In this document: positions 1 to 6,178 of the stretch, piece after piece | How positions within the stretch are numbered: position 1 is the first letter of the stretch | How the letters are laid out: each line of letters opens with the position of its first letter | Assembly (NCBI GenBank): GCA_910587285.1 | Contig: CAJULM010000061.1 | Location: 1 to 12,416, forward strand | Direction: 5' to 3' | Length of the DNA stretch: 12,416 nt | Source of the DNA: an uncultured Oscillospiraceae bacterium | GTDB lineage: Bacteria; Bacillota; Clostridia; Oscillospirales; Oscillospiraceae | Translations under genes and position numbers: made by a program | The notes under the pieces: model-generated | What the model saw: the letters and a program-made list of their open reading frames with translations, nothing else | Told to the model about the DNA's origin: nothing | Database searches by the model: none

Positions 1-447
1 GTCATCGTCATGACCTCCAACGCCGGTAGCGACGTAAAGGGCGGCTCCCTGGGCTTTGACCGCTCCCCCAACCAGCTGGGCAAGGAGAAGGCCATGAAGG
101 GGCTGGAGGGCTTCCTGCGGCCTGAGTTCATCAACCGGGTGGACGAGATTGTCTACTTCAACCAGCTCTCTGAGGACAATTTCAAGGCCATCGCCCGCAT
201 CATGCTCTCCGAGCTGGACGGTGTGATGAAGGAGAAGAATATCGCGTTCTCCTATGATGAGAGCGTGCTGGACTATATGGTGAAGAAATCCTACTCCGCC
301 GCTTATGGGGCGCGGAACCTGCGCCGGCAGATTCAGAAGGACCTGGAGGACCCCATCGCCGCCAAGCTCATTCAGCGCTACGCCCAGCCCATCACCATGG
401 TGCGCCTCACCGCCGACGGGGAGAGCTTGAACATCACCACCGATTAA
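1..447 (+). CDS. clpC: Clp protease ATP-binding subunit (ClpC-like), C-terminal part, 5' end outside window
   Basis: AAA+ unfoldase that feeds substrates to the ClpP peptidase in the cytoplasm. Only the last ~148 residues are present; the frame is open from base 1 (VIVM...). Visible elements belong to the second ATPase module: the sensor-1 region MTSNAGS at 10-30, RPEFINRVDEIVYF at about 118-159, and the sensor-2 motif GARNLRR at about 307-327, followed by the small C-terminal domain. The segment SLGF (46-57) lies where ClpC proteins carry their ClpP-docking VGF loop. ClpB disaggregases lack such a loop, so I favour a ClpP partner over ClpB. The N-terminal domains that would separate ClpC from ClpA or ClpE are not in the window. 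The stop TAA at 445-447 is followed at once by a hairpin terminator, so this is the last gene of its transcript. Confidence 0.9.
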   Translation, partial: VIVMTSNAGSDVKGGSLGFDRSPNQLGKEKAMKGLEGFLRPEFINRVDEIVYFNQLSEDNFKAIARIMLSELDGVMKEKNIAFSYDESVLDYMVKKSYSAAYGARNLRRQIQKDLEDPIAAKLIQRYAQPITMVRLTADGESLNITTD

Positions 448-454
448 AAACACA

Positions 455-491
455 AAACAGGGGCCTGGACGCATTGCCCAGGCCCCTGTTT
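455..491 (+). terminator. Intrinsic terminator after clpC-like gene
   Basis: A perfect 14-bp stem (455-468 paired with 478-491) encloses a 9-nt loop. The left arm follows an A-rich stretch just after the stop codon. The three T at the 3' end are paired within the stem and no longer T-tract follows, so termination may be incomplete. The ribosome binding site of the next gene starts a few bases downstream. Confidence 0.75.
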
Positions 492-513
492 GCGCGGAGA
501 GAAGGGAATCACA

Positions 514-1084
514 ATGACCCACGTATACTTTGTCCGCCATGCCGAACCAAACTACCAAAATCACGACGACGCCCTGCGGGAGCTCTCCCCCAAGGGGCTG
601 GCCGACCGGACGCTGGCGGCGGGCTACCTCCGGGACAAGGGGGTGGACTCGGTGCTCTCCAGCCCCTACAGGCGGGCGGTGGACACCGTGGCCCCGCTGG
701 CGGACGCCCTGGGTCTGACGGTGGAGACCATGGACGGCTTCCGGGAACGGGCCGTGGGCGATTGGGTTGAGGACTTTGGCGGCTACTCACAGCGGCAGTG
801 GGCGGATTTTGACTACAAGCTGCCCGATGGTGAATCGTTGAGGGAAGTGCAGAAGCGGAACCTCAAAGCGTTGGATGAGGTATTGGAACGGTTTGCGGGC
901 CGTCGGCTCCCACGGCACGGCGTTGTCCACCCTCATCCACCACTTCCGGCCGGCATTCGGCTATGCGGACTTTGAGCGTATCTGCCCCCTCATGCCCTGG
1001 ATCGTCCGCTTTACATTTGACGGCCGCGTATGCGTGGGCGTGGAAGAATATAACGTTTTCACTGGAGTAGCCAAGGAAATTTAG
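514..1084 (+). pseudogene. Histidine phosphatase (phosphoglycerate-mutase-like) family gene, frameshifted
   Basis: Members of this family use a phospho-histidine to remove phosphate from small molecules or proteins. The ATG at 514 follows AAGGG with a 7-nt gap and gives MTHVYFVRHAEPNY, with the nucleophile motif RHAE (His9). SSPYRRA (~49-55) and Glu78 in FRERAVGDW also fit the family. The first frame continues through ...LDEVLERFAG (to about 900), then runs out of homology and stops at 973-975. The family sequence resumes one frame over at about 902 with VGSHGTALSTLIHHF, which holds the second catalytic His, and runs to the TAG at 1082-1084. One base must be skipped near 901 to join the halves. 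The join also looks a few residues short, because the beta strand normally preceding GSHG is nearly absent; this suggests a small deletion. The 153-residue product lacks the second catalytic His and is probably inactive. A sequencing error is possible, but there is no long homopolymer at the break. Confidence 0.85.
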
Positions 1085-1119
1085 AACCCTGGGGCCGCAT
1101 GGCCCCAGGGTTCTCTTTT
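1084..1119 (+). terminator. Terminator after the phosphatase gene, shared with the convergent minus-strand gene
   Basis: A perfect 13-bp GC-rich stem (1084-1096 with 1101-1113) with a GCAT loop starts on the last base of the phosphatase stop codon. TCTTTT follows on the plus strand. The peptidase gene on the minus strand ends at 1118, inside the T-tract, so the same hairpin also lies directly downstream of that gene. On the minus side the following bases (TAAATTTCC) are only moderately T-rich. Confidence 0.85.
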
Positions 1120-1834
1120 ATAATGGAATCACTTCGCCCTCCCGGCCGATCTGGGTAAGGACGCCGTCTTGAATGAGGTACGCCTCCCCCCGCAGCTCCT
1201 CCCTGCCCTCCCGGCCCAGGAGGTAGCTGCCGTCCACCATGGCGTAGAGCTTCCGCCCCATGCTGTCGGGCAGCAGGCTGCTCTCCAGGGTGGGCAGGCC
1301 GTCCACCACCTCGTACCGGGTCTCTTGGAAGTGGGGGAAGATCATATGCTTGGTCAGCCCCAGGCCGGGATAGAACCGCCGGTAGTTGGGGTCGACGGCC
1401 TCGCCCTCCAGCTCGGGCGGGGCGTATACCAGTTCCTCACAATTCATGGTGCCCACGCTGATGCCCATCACCACGCCGTCAAAGCCCTTGAGCTTTTCCC
1501 GCAGGGCGATGTCGTGGAAAAACCGGTTCTGGGTGGGGACGTGCCCGCCCGCCAGGATGAGCAGGTCCGCCCCCGCCACCAGCGCCGCGCACTGCTCCCC
1601 GTTTCTTCCGTCCAGCACCTGATAGTGGTCGAACCGGAACCCCGTCAGCTCAAAGCCGGTGCGGATTGACCCTGCGAACCGCTCGGTCCGCTCCGTATTG
1701 CCGGGGTCGGAGGCCACGAACAGGGCGCGGCACGGGTCGGGCAGCGCCTTGCGCAGCTCGTCCACAAAGCCGTTGGCCGGGTTCAACGCCGGAGAATCGG
1801 GCACGCAGGAGCTGCTGGTGAGAAAATAGGTCAT
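1118..1834 (-). CDS. Peptidase S51 (dipeptidase E / cyanophycinase-like) family protein
   Basis: Cytoplasmic serine hydrolase with a class-I glutamine-amidotransferase-like fold. Characterised relatives cleave N-terminal Asp-X dipeptides (PepE) or cyanophycin. The 238-residue product has the expected order: LLILAGGHVPTQN (~91-103), the nucleophile elbow GISVGT with Ser126, and HMIFPHFQ with His163/His168 near the position of the catalytic His. The length matches PepE-type members (~230). The C-terminal part, ending QDGVLTQIGREG, resembles the strand-rich tail seen in many clostridial members. The start ATG (1834) has GGTGG about 7 nt upstream and GAGAGG slightly further away. No promoter is evident between it and the upstream isocitrate dehydrogenase gene, so it may be read from that transcript. 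The substrate cannot be told from sequence. Confidence 0.85.
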   Translation of the reverse strand: MTYFLTSSSCVPDSPALNPANGFVDELRKALPDPCRALFVASDPGNTERTERFAGSIRTGFELTGFRFDHYQVLDGRNGEQCAALVAGADLLILAGGHVPTQNRFFHDIALREKLKGFDGVVMGISVGTMNCEELVYAPPELEGEAVDPNYRRFYPGLGLTKHMIFPHFQETRYEVVDGLPTLESSLLPDSMGRKLYAMVDGSYLLGREGREELRGEAYLIQDGVLTQIGREGEVIPL

Positions 1835-1860
1835 AAGAAATCCACCATACCTCTCTTATT

Positions 1861-1999
1861 CACGCCTTGCCTGTTCGCGACGCGCGGCTTTCGTCGAAGC
1901 AAAGTTCGCTCACCTTCGTTTCCGCCTTCGGCGAAAACTACGTTCGCTTCCTTGCTTCTCCTCTCCCCATCGAACCCGCTTCGCTGGGCTTCGATGGGG
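1861..1999. repeat. Palindrome-rich, TTCG-repetitive intergenic block
   Basis: Within 1874-1993, TTCG occurs eight times and its complement CGAA three times, far denser than in neighbouring sequence. Three nested or adjacent foldbacks can be drawn: GAAGCAA (1896-1902) with TTGCTTC (1952-1958); an inner hairpin around 1919-1936 with one bulge; and a strong one at 1965-1999 (CCCCATCGAA...TTCGATGGGG with an inner CCC/GGG). GTTCGCT is repeated directly at 1904 and 1942. No arm is followed by a T-tract on either strand. It has no coding frame and looks like a dispersed intergenic repeat of the REP or small palindromic type, but this window holds only one copy. Confidence 0.4.
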
Positions 2000-2037
2000 C
2001 CCCAATGAAAGGGCCGCTGCTCACGACGGCTCGGACG

Positions 2038-3237
2038 CTATAGTCTTTCCCGGATGGCCCGGAGGAACTCCAGCCCTGTCACCTGCTGGGCAGAGGCTTC
2101 CCCCTCCCATAGCCCCACCAGGTCGCCGGTCATCACGCCGCTCTCGATGGTGTCGATGGCCGCCTGCTCCAGCTTCCGGGCAAAGGCGGTCAGCTCGGGC
2201 AGATTGTCCAGCTCGCCCCGCTTGCCCAGCGCCCCCGTCCAGGCGAACAGGGTGGCCATGGGGTTGGTGGACACCTGCTCCCCCCTCAGGTGGCGGTAGT
2301 AGTGCTGGGTGACAGTGCCGTGGGCGGCCTCGTACTCGTAATTGCCGTCGGGGGACACCAGCACCGAGGTCATCATGGCCAGGGAGCCGAAGGCGGTGGA
2401 CACCATGTCGCTCATCACGTCGCCGTCGTAGTTCTTGCAGGCCCAGATGAAGCCGCCCTTGGAGCGGATCACCCGCGCCACCGCGTCATCGATGAGGGTG
2501 TAGAAATAGGTGATTCCAGCCTGCTCAAATTTCGCCTTATATTCCCCTTCGTAAATCTCCGCAAAGATGTCCTTGAATGTGTGGTCGTACTGCTTGGAGA
2601 TGGTGTCCTTGGTGGAAAACCACAGCTCCTGACAGGTGTCCAGGGCATACTGGAAGCAGGAGCGGGCGAAGGACGCGATGGACTTCTCCACGTTGAACTG
2701 CCCCTGGAGCACGCCGGGGCCGTCGAAGGTGTGGATGGTCTGGCGGTGCTCCGCGCCGTCCGCGCCGGTGAACACCAGCTCCGCCGTGCCGGGGCCGGGG
2801 ACCTTGTACTCGCTGGCCTTGTACACGTCGCCAAAAGCGTGGCGGGCGATGGTGATGGGCGCCTTCCAGTTCTTCACCACCGGGTTCAAGCCCTTCACCA
2901 TAATGGGGGCGCGGAACACAGTGCCGTCTAAAATGGCCCGAATGGTGCCGTTGGGGGACTTCCACATCTGGGACAGCTTGTACTCCTCCACCCGCTGAGC
3001 GTTGGGGGTGATGGTGGCGCACTTCACCGCCACGCCGTACTTCTTGTTGGCCTGGGCTGCATCGACGGTCACCTGGTCTCCGGTGCGCTCCCGCTCGGGC
3101 AGGCCCAGGTCGTAGTACTCCGTCCTCAGGTCAATGAATGGCTCCAGCAGCTCCTCCTTGATCTGCTGCCAGAGTATGCGGGTCATCTCGTCTCCGTCCA
3201 TCTCCACCAGGGGGGTTTTCATTTGCAGTTTATCCAT
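2038..3237 (-). CDS. icd: NADP-dependent isocitrate dehydrogenase (eukaryotic-like homodimeric type)
   Basis: Converts isocitrate to 2-oxoglutarate and CO2 while reducing NADP+, in the cytoplasm, supplying carbon for glutamate synthesis. The 399-residue protein resembles animal and yeast IDH1/IDH2 rather than the E. coli enzyme. KSPNGTIR (93-100) and Arg109 sit in the substrate-binding part, ARHAFGDVYKASE contains Arg132 and Tyr139, and metal-binding Asp250, Asp273 and Asp277 lie in LIDD and KNYDGDVMSD. EAAHGTVTQHYY (303-314) is the NADP-binding loop. Spacing of these residues follows human IDH1 closely, so the enzyme looks complete. The ATG at 3237 has AAGGAG with an 8-nt gap; a second Met at residue 6 has no such site. 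The DUF975 gene ends 64 bp upstream on the same strand with no clear promoter between, suggesting co-transcription. Confidence 0.96.
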   Translation of the reverse strand: MDKLQMKTPLVEMDGDEMTRILWQQIKEELLEPFIDLRTEYYDLGLPERERTGDQVTVDAAQANKKYGVAVKCATITPNAQRVEEYKLSQMWKSPNGTIRAILDGTVFRAPIMVKGLNPVVKNWKAPITIARHAFGDVYKASEYKVPGPGTAELVFTGADGAEHRQTIHTFDGPGVLQGQFNVEKSIASFARSCFQYALDTCQELWFSTKDTISKQYDHTFKDIFAEIYEGEYKAKFEQAGITYFYTLIDDAVARVIRSKGGFIWACKNYDGDVMSDMVSTAFGSLAMMTSVLVSPDGNYEYEAAHGTVTQHYYRHLRGEQVSTNPMATLFAWTGALGKRGELDNLPELTAFARKLEQAAIDTIESGVMTGDLVGLWEGEASAQQVTGLEFLRAIRERL

Positions 3238-3257
3238 GGGAATCGCTCCTTTTCATG

Positions 3258-3304
3258 TAAACGGTGGGGCGAATCACCCGTCCCGCCGTTGGTACAGCCG
3301 TTTA
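3258..3304 (-). other. Foldback spanning the DUF975 stop and icd leader
   Basis: TAAACGG (3258-3264) and CCGTTTA (3298-3304) are perfect complements and include the DUF975 stop codon. The same left arm can instead pair with 3281-3290, giving a stem with mismatches on the minus-strand RNA. No T-tract follows, so it is not an evident terminator. It could act in mRNA processing or stability, or be chance. Confidence 0.3.
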
Positions 3305-4456
3305 GTTCCAAGGGTCATCCTTGCGGGATTTGGGCGGTCTGGGAGCAGGTCCGCCGGGGTTCGGGCCGGTGGCCCCCGGACCGGGGCCGATGCCCGTGCC
3401 TGAGCTGGGGCCGGACAGCCTGGTATAGTCATAGTTCTGCTGGGCAGGCTGGCCCCAGCCGCCCTGGCCGCCGTCGAAGCGCGCCGTGTCCGCTCCCTGA
3501 AGCCAATCATAAAACAGTGCCTTGGTTCCGTTGATGTAGGGAACCAGCCACAGGTTGATGATGGAGATGATGATGACGCCGATCCCCAGCAGCCCCAAGA
3601 ACACCAGCATGGAACCCACCAGGACGTACTCCATGCCCGATATTCCCCCCGCCATGAGGGACGAGCCCATGGCAATCATGCCGATGATCATGCCCGCCAC
3701 GATAATGGCGTACTCCAGCAGGAACCAGCCGATGAAGGACAGCTGGAGCAGAAACAGCCGGCCAATATTCCCCTTCATCAGCCGCTTGCTCTCTTGGATG
3801 GCCTCCTTCCCGGTGACACCCCGGTCCACAATGAGGAAATCCACCATGGCATAGCGCAGCGTAGCCCAAACGATGCCCACCAACAGCGCAACGTAAATCG
3901 CCAACACCGTCAAAAGCATCAAGACCTCTATCTCTGCGAACAGCAGCACAGCCACCGCCAGAAGCACCACCGCCCCCACGCCAAAGAGCAGGCACCACAA
4001 GAACTCAAAAATCCCCACCAAAATCCGGGTGCCCAGCACGGGGCCAAACTGGGGAAACACGCTGAACAGCGCGCCGGTGGTGGGCTGCTGCCGCCGGACC
4101 ATGCCCAGGCAGAAGTTTACGTAGCCCACGTTCATCAGGGCCATCCAAAGGCTGCCCAATATGGTAGCCAAAACGCCGCCCACCAGCAGCGCCACGACGA
4201 GCCGCCCCGGCGTCATCAAATTGAATAAAATGTACTGAATCCAGTCCTCCGGATCGGTATACAGCTGGCCGGACAGCATGAACTCCCGAAACAGCCTGTC
4301 ACTGCCTGAGGCAGCGCCCAAAATGCGCATCACCAGCTGGCAACCCAGGTTGGTCAGGATGATATACAACAAGGTAATCAGCATGGGATGGGGCCGCTGC
4401 CCCTTCATGGCCTGCTTTGCCGCCTGCTTCAGCTGTACACGATTGTATTCCATCAT
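3302..4456 (-). CDS. DUF975 family integral membrane protein
   Basis: Polytopic membrane protein of unknown function. It opens with the polar start typical of DUF975 proteins (MEYNRVQLKQAAKQAMKG). About six hydrophobic stretches follow, near residues 25-45, 86-118, 143-170, 175-200, 235-265 and 277-303. The family's conserved stretch is clear: RYAMVDFLIVD (201-211), AIQESKRLMKGN (219-230) and LSFIGWFLLEY (239-249). The last ~64 residues are low-complexity and rich in Gly, Pro, Gln and Ser, ending in a charged KSRKDDPWN, and are probably disordered. The start is taken as the ATG at 4456, seven nt after AGGAGG; a TTG at 4459 and an ATG at 4453 are weaker choices. Two promoters lie directly upstream. 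The gene is probably the first of a transcript that includes icd. No function can be assigned from context. Confidence 0.88.
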   Translation of the reverse strand: MMEYNRVQLKQAAKQAMKGQRPHPMLITLLYIILTNLGCQLVMRILGAASGSDRLFREFMLSGQLYTDPEDWIQYILFNLMTPGRLVVALLVGGVLATILGSLWMALMNVGYVNFCLGMVRRQQPTTGALFSVFPQFGPVLGTRILVGIFEFLWCLLFGVGAVVLLAVAVLLFAEIEVLMLLTVLAIYVALLVGIVWATLRYAMVDFLIVDRGVTGKEAIQESKRLMKGNIGRLFLLQLSFIGWFLLEYAIIVAGMIIGMIAMGSSLMAGGISGMEYVLVGSMLVFLGLLGIGVIIISIINLWLVPYINGTKALFYDWLQGADTARFDGGQGGWGQPAQQNYDYTRLSGPSSGTGIGPGPGATGPNPGGPAPRPPKSRKDDPWN

Positions 4457-4463
4457 CAAAACT

Positions 4464-4469
4464 CCTCCT
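4464..4469 (-). promoter_or_regulatory. Ribosome binding site deciding the DUF975 gene start
   Basis: AGGAGG on the minus strand lies 7 nt before the ATG at 4456, 4 nt before a TTG at 4459 and 10 nt before an ATG at 4453. The 7-nt gap is the best spaced. Confidence 0.75.
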
Positions 4470-4482
4470 TCTCTATCAGGAT

Positions 4483-4511
4483 ATTGTACCGCACTGAGCG
4501 ATATTCGTCAA
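4483..4511 (-). promoter_or_regulatory. Proximal promoter of the DUF975 gene
   Basis: On the minus strand, TTGACG (4511-4506) and TACAAT (4488-4483) are separated by exactly 17 nt. The expected start of transcription is near 4476, leaving a ~20-nt leader that contains the AGGAGG site. Confidence 0.75.
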
Positions 4512-4530
4512 ATCCCGATGTTCTTCTTCT

Positions 4531-4559
4531 ATGATACGATACTGCTTTTCATCTGTCAA
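4531..4559 (-). promoter_or_regulatory. Distal promoter of the DUF975 gene
   Basis: On the minus strand, a consensus TTGACA (4559-4554) and TATCAT (4536-4531) are separated by 17 nt. It lies 48 bp upstream of the proximal promoter and points the same way. Transcripts from it would carry a ~70-nt leader. Confidence 0.7.
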
Positions 4560-4642
4560 CCTGTTTTGCCTCCCCACGCCGCCGCAAAGAAGCCCCCAGT
4601 TCCCTTTCACGCCTGAACGGCATGGCATTCAAAATTAAGCTC

Positions 4643-4671
4643 TTGCCTTACCGGCCATTTTGAGATACAAT
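4643..4671 (+). promoter_or_regulatory. Promoter of the amino acid ABC transporter operon
   Basis: TTGCCT (4643-4648) and TACAAT (4666-4671) are separated by 17 nt. Transcription should start near 4678, about 39 nt before the GTG start of the permease. A 7-bp inverted repeat (TCAAAAT 4629-4635 / ATTTTGA 4657-4663) flanks the -35 box and could be an operator, but this is weak. Confidence 0.7.
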
Positions 4672-4702
4672 ACCTACTGGCAAGCTGGGGAAAACCCGGC
4701 AA

Positions 4703-4710
4703 AAGGAGGT
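4703..4710 (+). promoter_or_regulatory. Ribosome binding site deciding the permease GTG start
   Basis: AAGGAGGT lies 6 nt before the GTG at 4717. An upstream in-frame ATG at 4660 falls between the -35 and -10 boxes of the promoter and would not be transcribed from it. Confidence 0.85.
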
Positions 4711-4716
4711 TTATTC

Positions 4717-5421
4717 GTGTTTGTCCAGCAATTTTTGGAATTTTTGTTCGGCGAGCGGCTGTGGGGTATCTTGGCGGACTCCTTCTGGAAAATCCTGCTG
4801 CCCGGTCTGACCGTCACAATCCCCCTCACCGTCATTGCCTTCTCCTTGGCGATGGTTATCGCCGTGGCCGCGGCGCTGGTGCAATTCGCCCGGGTGCCCG
4901 TAGCCAGCCAGCTGTGCCGGTTTTACATCTGGGTGGCCCGGGGCACCCCCCTGCTGGTGCAGCTGTTTGTGGTGTTTTTCGGCCTGCCCCGGGTGGGCAT
5001 CCGCATCGATCCCTTTCCCGCCGCTATCATTGTGTTCTCCCTGAACGAAGGGGCCTACTGCGCGGAGATCGTCCGGGCGGCGCTGGAATCCGTCCCCTCC
5101 GGACAGCTGGAGGCGGGGGCCTGCGCAGGCATGAGCTATTTGCAGACCATGCGCCGCATCGTTCTGCCCCAGGCCATGCGCACCGCCTTTCCCTCCCTGT
5201 CCAACTCCCTCATCGCCATGGTGAAGGACACCTCCCTGGCCTCCAACATTACGGTGGCCGAGATGTTCATGGCCGCCCGCACCATTGTGGCCGCCACCTG
5301 GGAGCCGCTGGCGCTGTACATCGAAGTGGGTCTCATCTACTTACTGTTCTCCACCGTTCTCACCTGGTTCCAGCGCCTGGGGGAGCGAAGGCTGAGCGTC
5401 TACGGAAATCAGGAGGGCTGA
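4717..5421 (+). CDS. Amino acid ABC transporter permease (His/Glu/cystine family)
   Basis: Membrane subunit of a polar amino acid importer; such permeases usually work as homodimers when only one is encoded. The 234-residue protein begins at GTG 4717. Hydrophobic segments lie near 26-56 (KILLPGLTVTIPLTVIAF), 69-90 and 102-118, with others near 158-175 and 196-217. The conserved ARGTPLLVQLF motif is at 74-84. The cytoplasmic EAA loop, which docks the ATPase, runs from Glu132 through Gly138 to IVLPQA (148-153). KDTSLAS (170-176), also typical of the family, follows. The ATPase gene starts 3 bp after the stop, so the two are translationally close. By overall resemblance, and from the binding protein downstream, cystine or another polar amino acid is the likely substrate; this is an inference. 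Confidence 0.93.
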   Translation: MFVQQFLEFLFGERLWGILADSFWKILLPGLTVTIPLTVIAFSLAMVIAVAAALVQFARVPVASQLCRFYIWVARGTPLLVQLFVVFFGLPRVGIRIDPFPAAIIVFSLNEGAYCAEIVRAALESVPSGQLEAGACAGMSYLQTMRRIVLPQAMRTAFPSLSNSLIAMVKDTSLASNITVAEMFMAARTIVAATWEPLALYIEVGLIYLLFSTVLTWFQRLGERRLSVYGNQEG

Positions 5422-5424
5422 GCC

Positions 5425-6174
5425 ATGCTGACGGCAACCGATCTTCACAAATCCTTCGGCTCTTTAGAGGTACTCAGGGGCGTATCCCTCCGGGTCAACC
5501 AGGGGGATGTGGCGGTCATCCTGGGTCCCAGCGGCTCAGGCAAGACCACCCTGCTGCGGTGCTTGAACTTTCTGGAGACCGCTGACAGCGGTCAGCTCAC
5601 CTTTGACGGCGAGCAGTTCGACCTGGCCCACACGCCCCGCCGGGACATCGCCCGGCTGCGGAAAAAGACCGCCTTCGTCTTTCAGAATTACAACCTGTTC
5701 CGCAACAAGACCGCCCTGCAAAACGTGACCGAGGGGCTGATTGTGGCCCGAAAAATGCCGAAGGCCCAGGCCGTTGAGCTGGGCGAGCGGGCGCTGGCCA
5801 AGGTGGGTCTGTTGGACCGGAAGGATCACTACCCTCACCAGCTGTCCGGCGGGCAACAGCAGCGGGCGGCCATCGCCCGGGCGATGGCCGCAAACCCGGA
5901 GATCATTTTGTTTGACGAGCCCACCTCTGCCTTGGACCCTGAGCTCACCGGGGAGGTGCTCTCCGTTATGCGCCAGCTGGCGGAGGACGGGATGACGATG
6001 CTGGTGGTCACCCACGAGATGGGCTTTGCCCGGAACGTCTCCAACCAGGTCGTTTTCATGGAAAACGGCGTGGTTGTGGAGGCGGGCCCCACCCAGGAGA
6101 TATTCCTGCACCCCCGGCAGGAGCGCACCCGCGCGTTCCTCCAAACCAGCGTACACCCCAAAGAAAGGCCTTGA
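5425..6174 (+). CDS. Amino acid ABC transporter ATP-binding protein
   Basis: Cytoplasmic ATPase powering the importer. All the working motifs are present in the 249 residues: Walker A GPSGSGKTT (34-42), Q-loop Gln87 in FVFQNYNLF, the signature LSGGQQQR (140-147), Walker B ILFDEP (161-166), the D-loop SALDP (168-172) and the switch His197 in VVTHEMGFA. The length and the FRNKTALQNVTEG segment fit the GlnQ/HisP/TcyC-type subfamily for polar amino acids. The ATG at 5425 has GGAGGG about 7 nt upstream, inside the end of the permease gene. The hydrolase gene begins only 5 nt after the stop, so all are on one transcript. Confidence 0.95.
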   Translation: MLTATDLHKSFGSLEVLRGVSLRVNQGDVAVILGPSGSGKTTLLRCLNFLETADSGQLTFDGEQFDLAHTPRRDIARLRKKTAFVFQNYNLFRNKTALQNVTEGLIVARKMPKAQAVELGERALAKVGLLDRKDHYPHQLSGGQQQRAAIARAMAANPEIILFDEPTSALDPELTGEVLSVMRQLAEDGMTMLVVTHEMGFARNVSNQVVFMENGVVVEAGPTQEIFLHPRQERTRAFLQTSVHPKERP

Positions 6175-6178
6175 TTTG

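Noticed and set aside
890..910. Programmed frameshift as an explanation for the two-frame phosphatase
   Set aside because: There is no slippery heptamer, no stimulating Shine-Dalgarno-like element and no slow or stop codon at the switch. The join is also short of the expected residues, so mutation is simpler.
1169..1669. Long open frame on the plus strand opposite the S51 peptidase gene
   Set aside because: Low-complexity His/Gln/Pro/Val translation, no ribosome site, and fully antisense to a recognisable gene. It is a product of high GC.
1861..1999. CRISPR array or transposon end as the source of the repetitive block
   Set aside because: There are no regularly spaced identical repeats with unique spacers, and no transposase remnant or clear terminal repeats with target duplication.
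2290..2931. 213-codon plus-strand frame antisense to icd
   Set aside because: Gly/Val/His-rich shadow of a well-conserved gene, without start signals.
4660..4716. Upstream ATG (4660) as the permease start
   Set aside because: It lies inside the promoter and lacks a ribosome site; the GTG at 4717 has an ideal AAGGAGGT.
5536..6156. Minus-strand frame across the transporter ATPase gene
   Set aside because: Antisense to intact Walker and signature motifs; no ribosome site or family resemblance.
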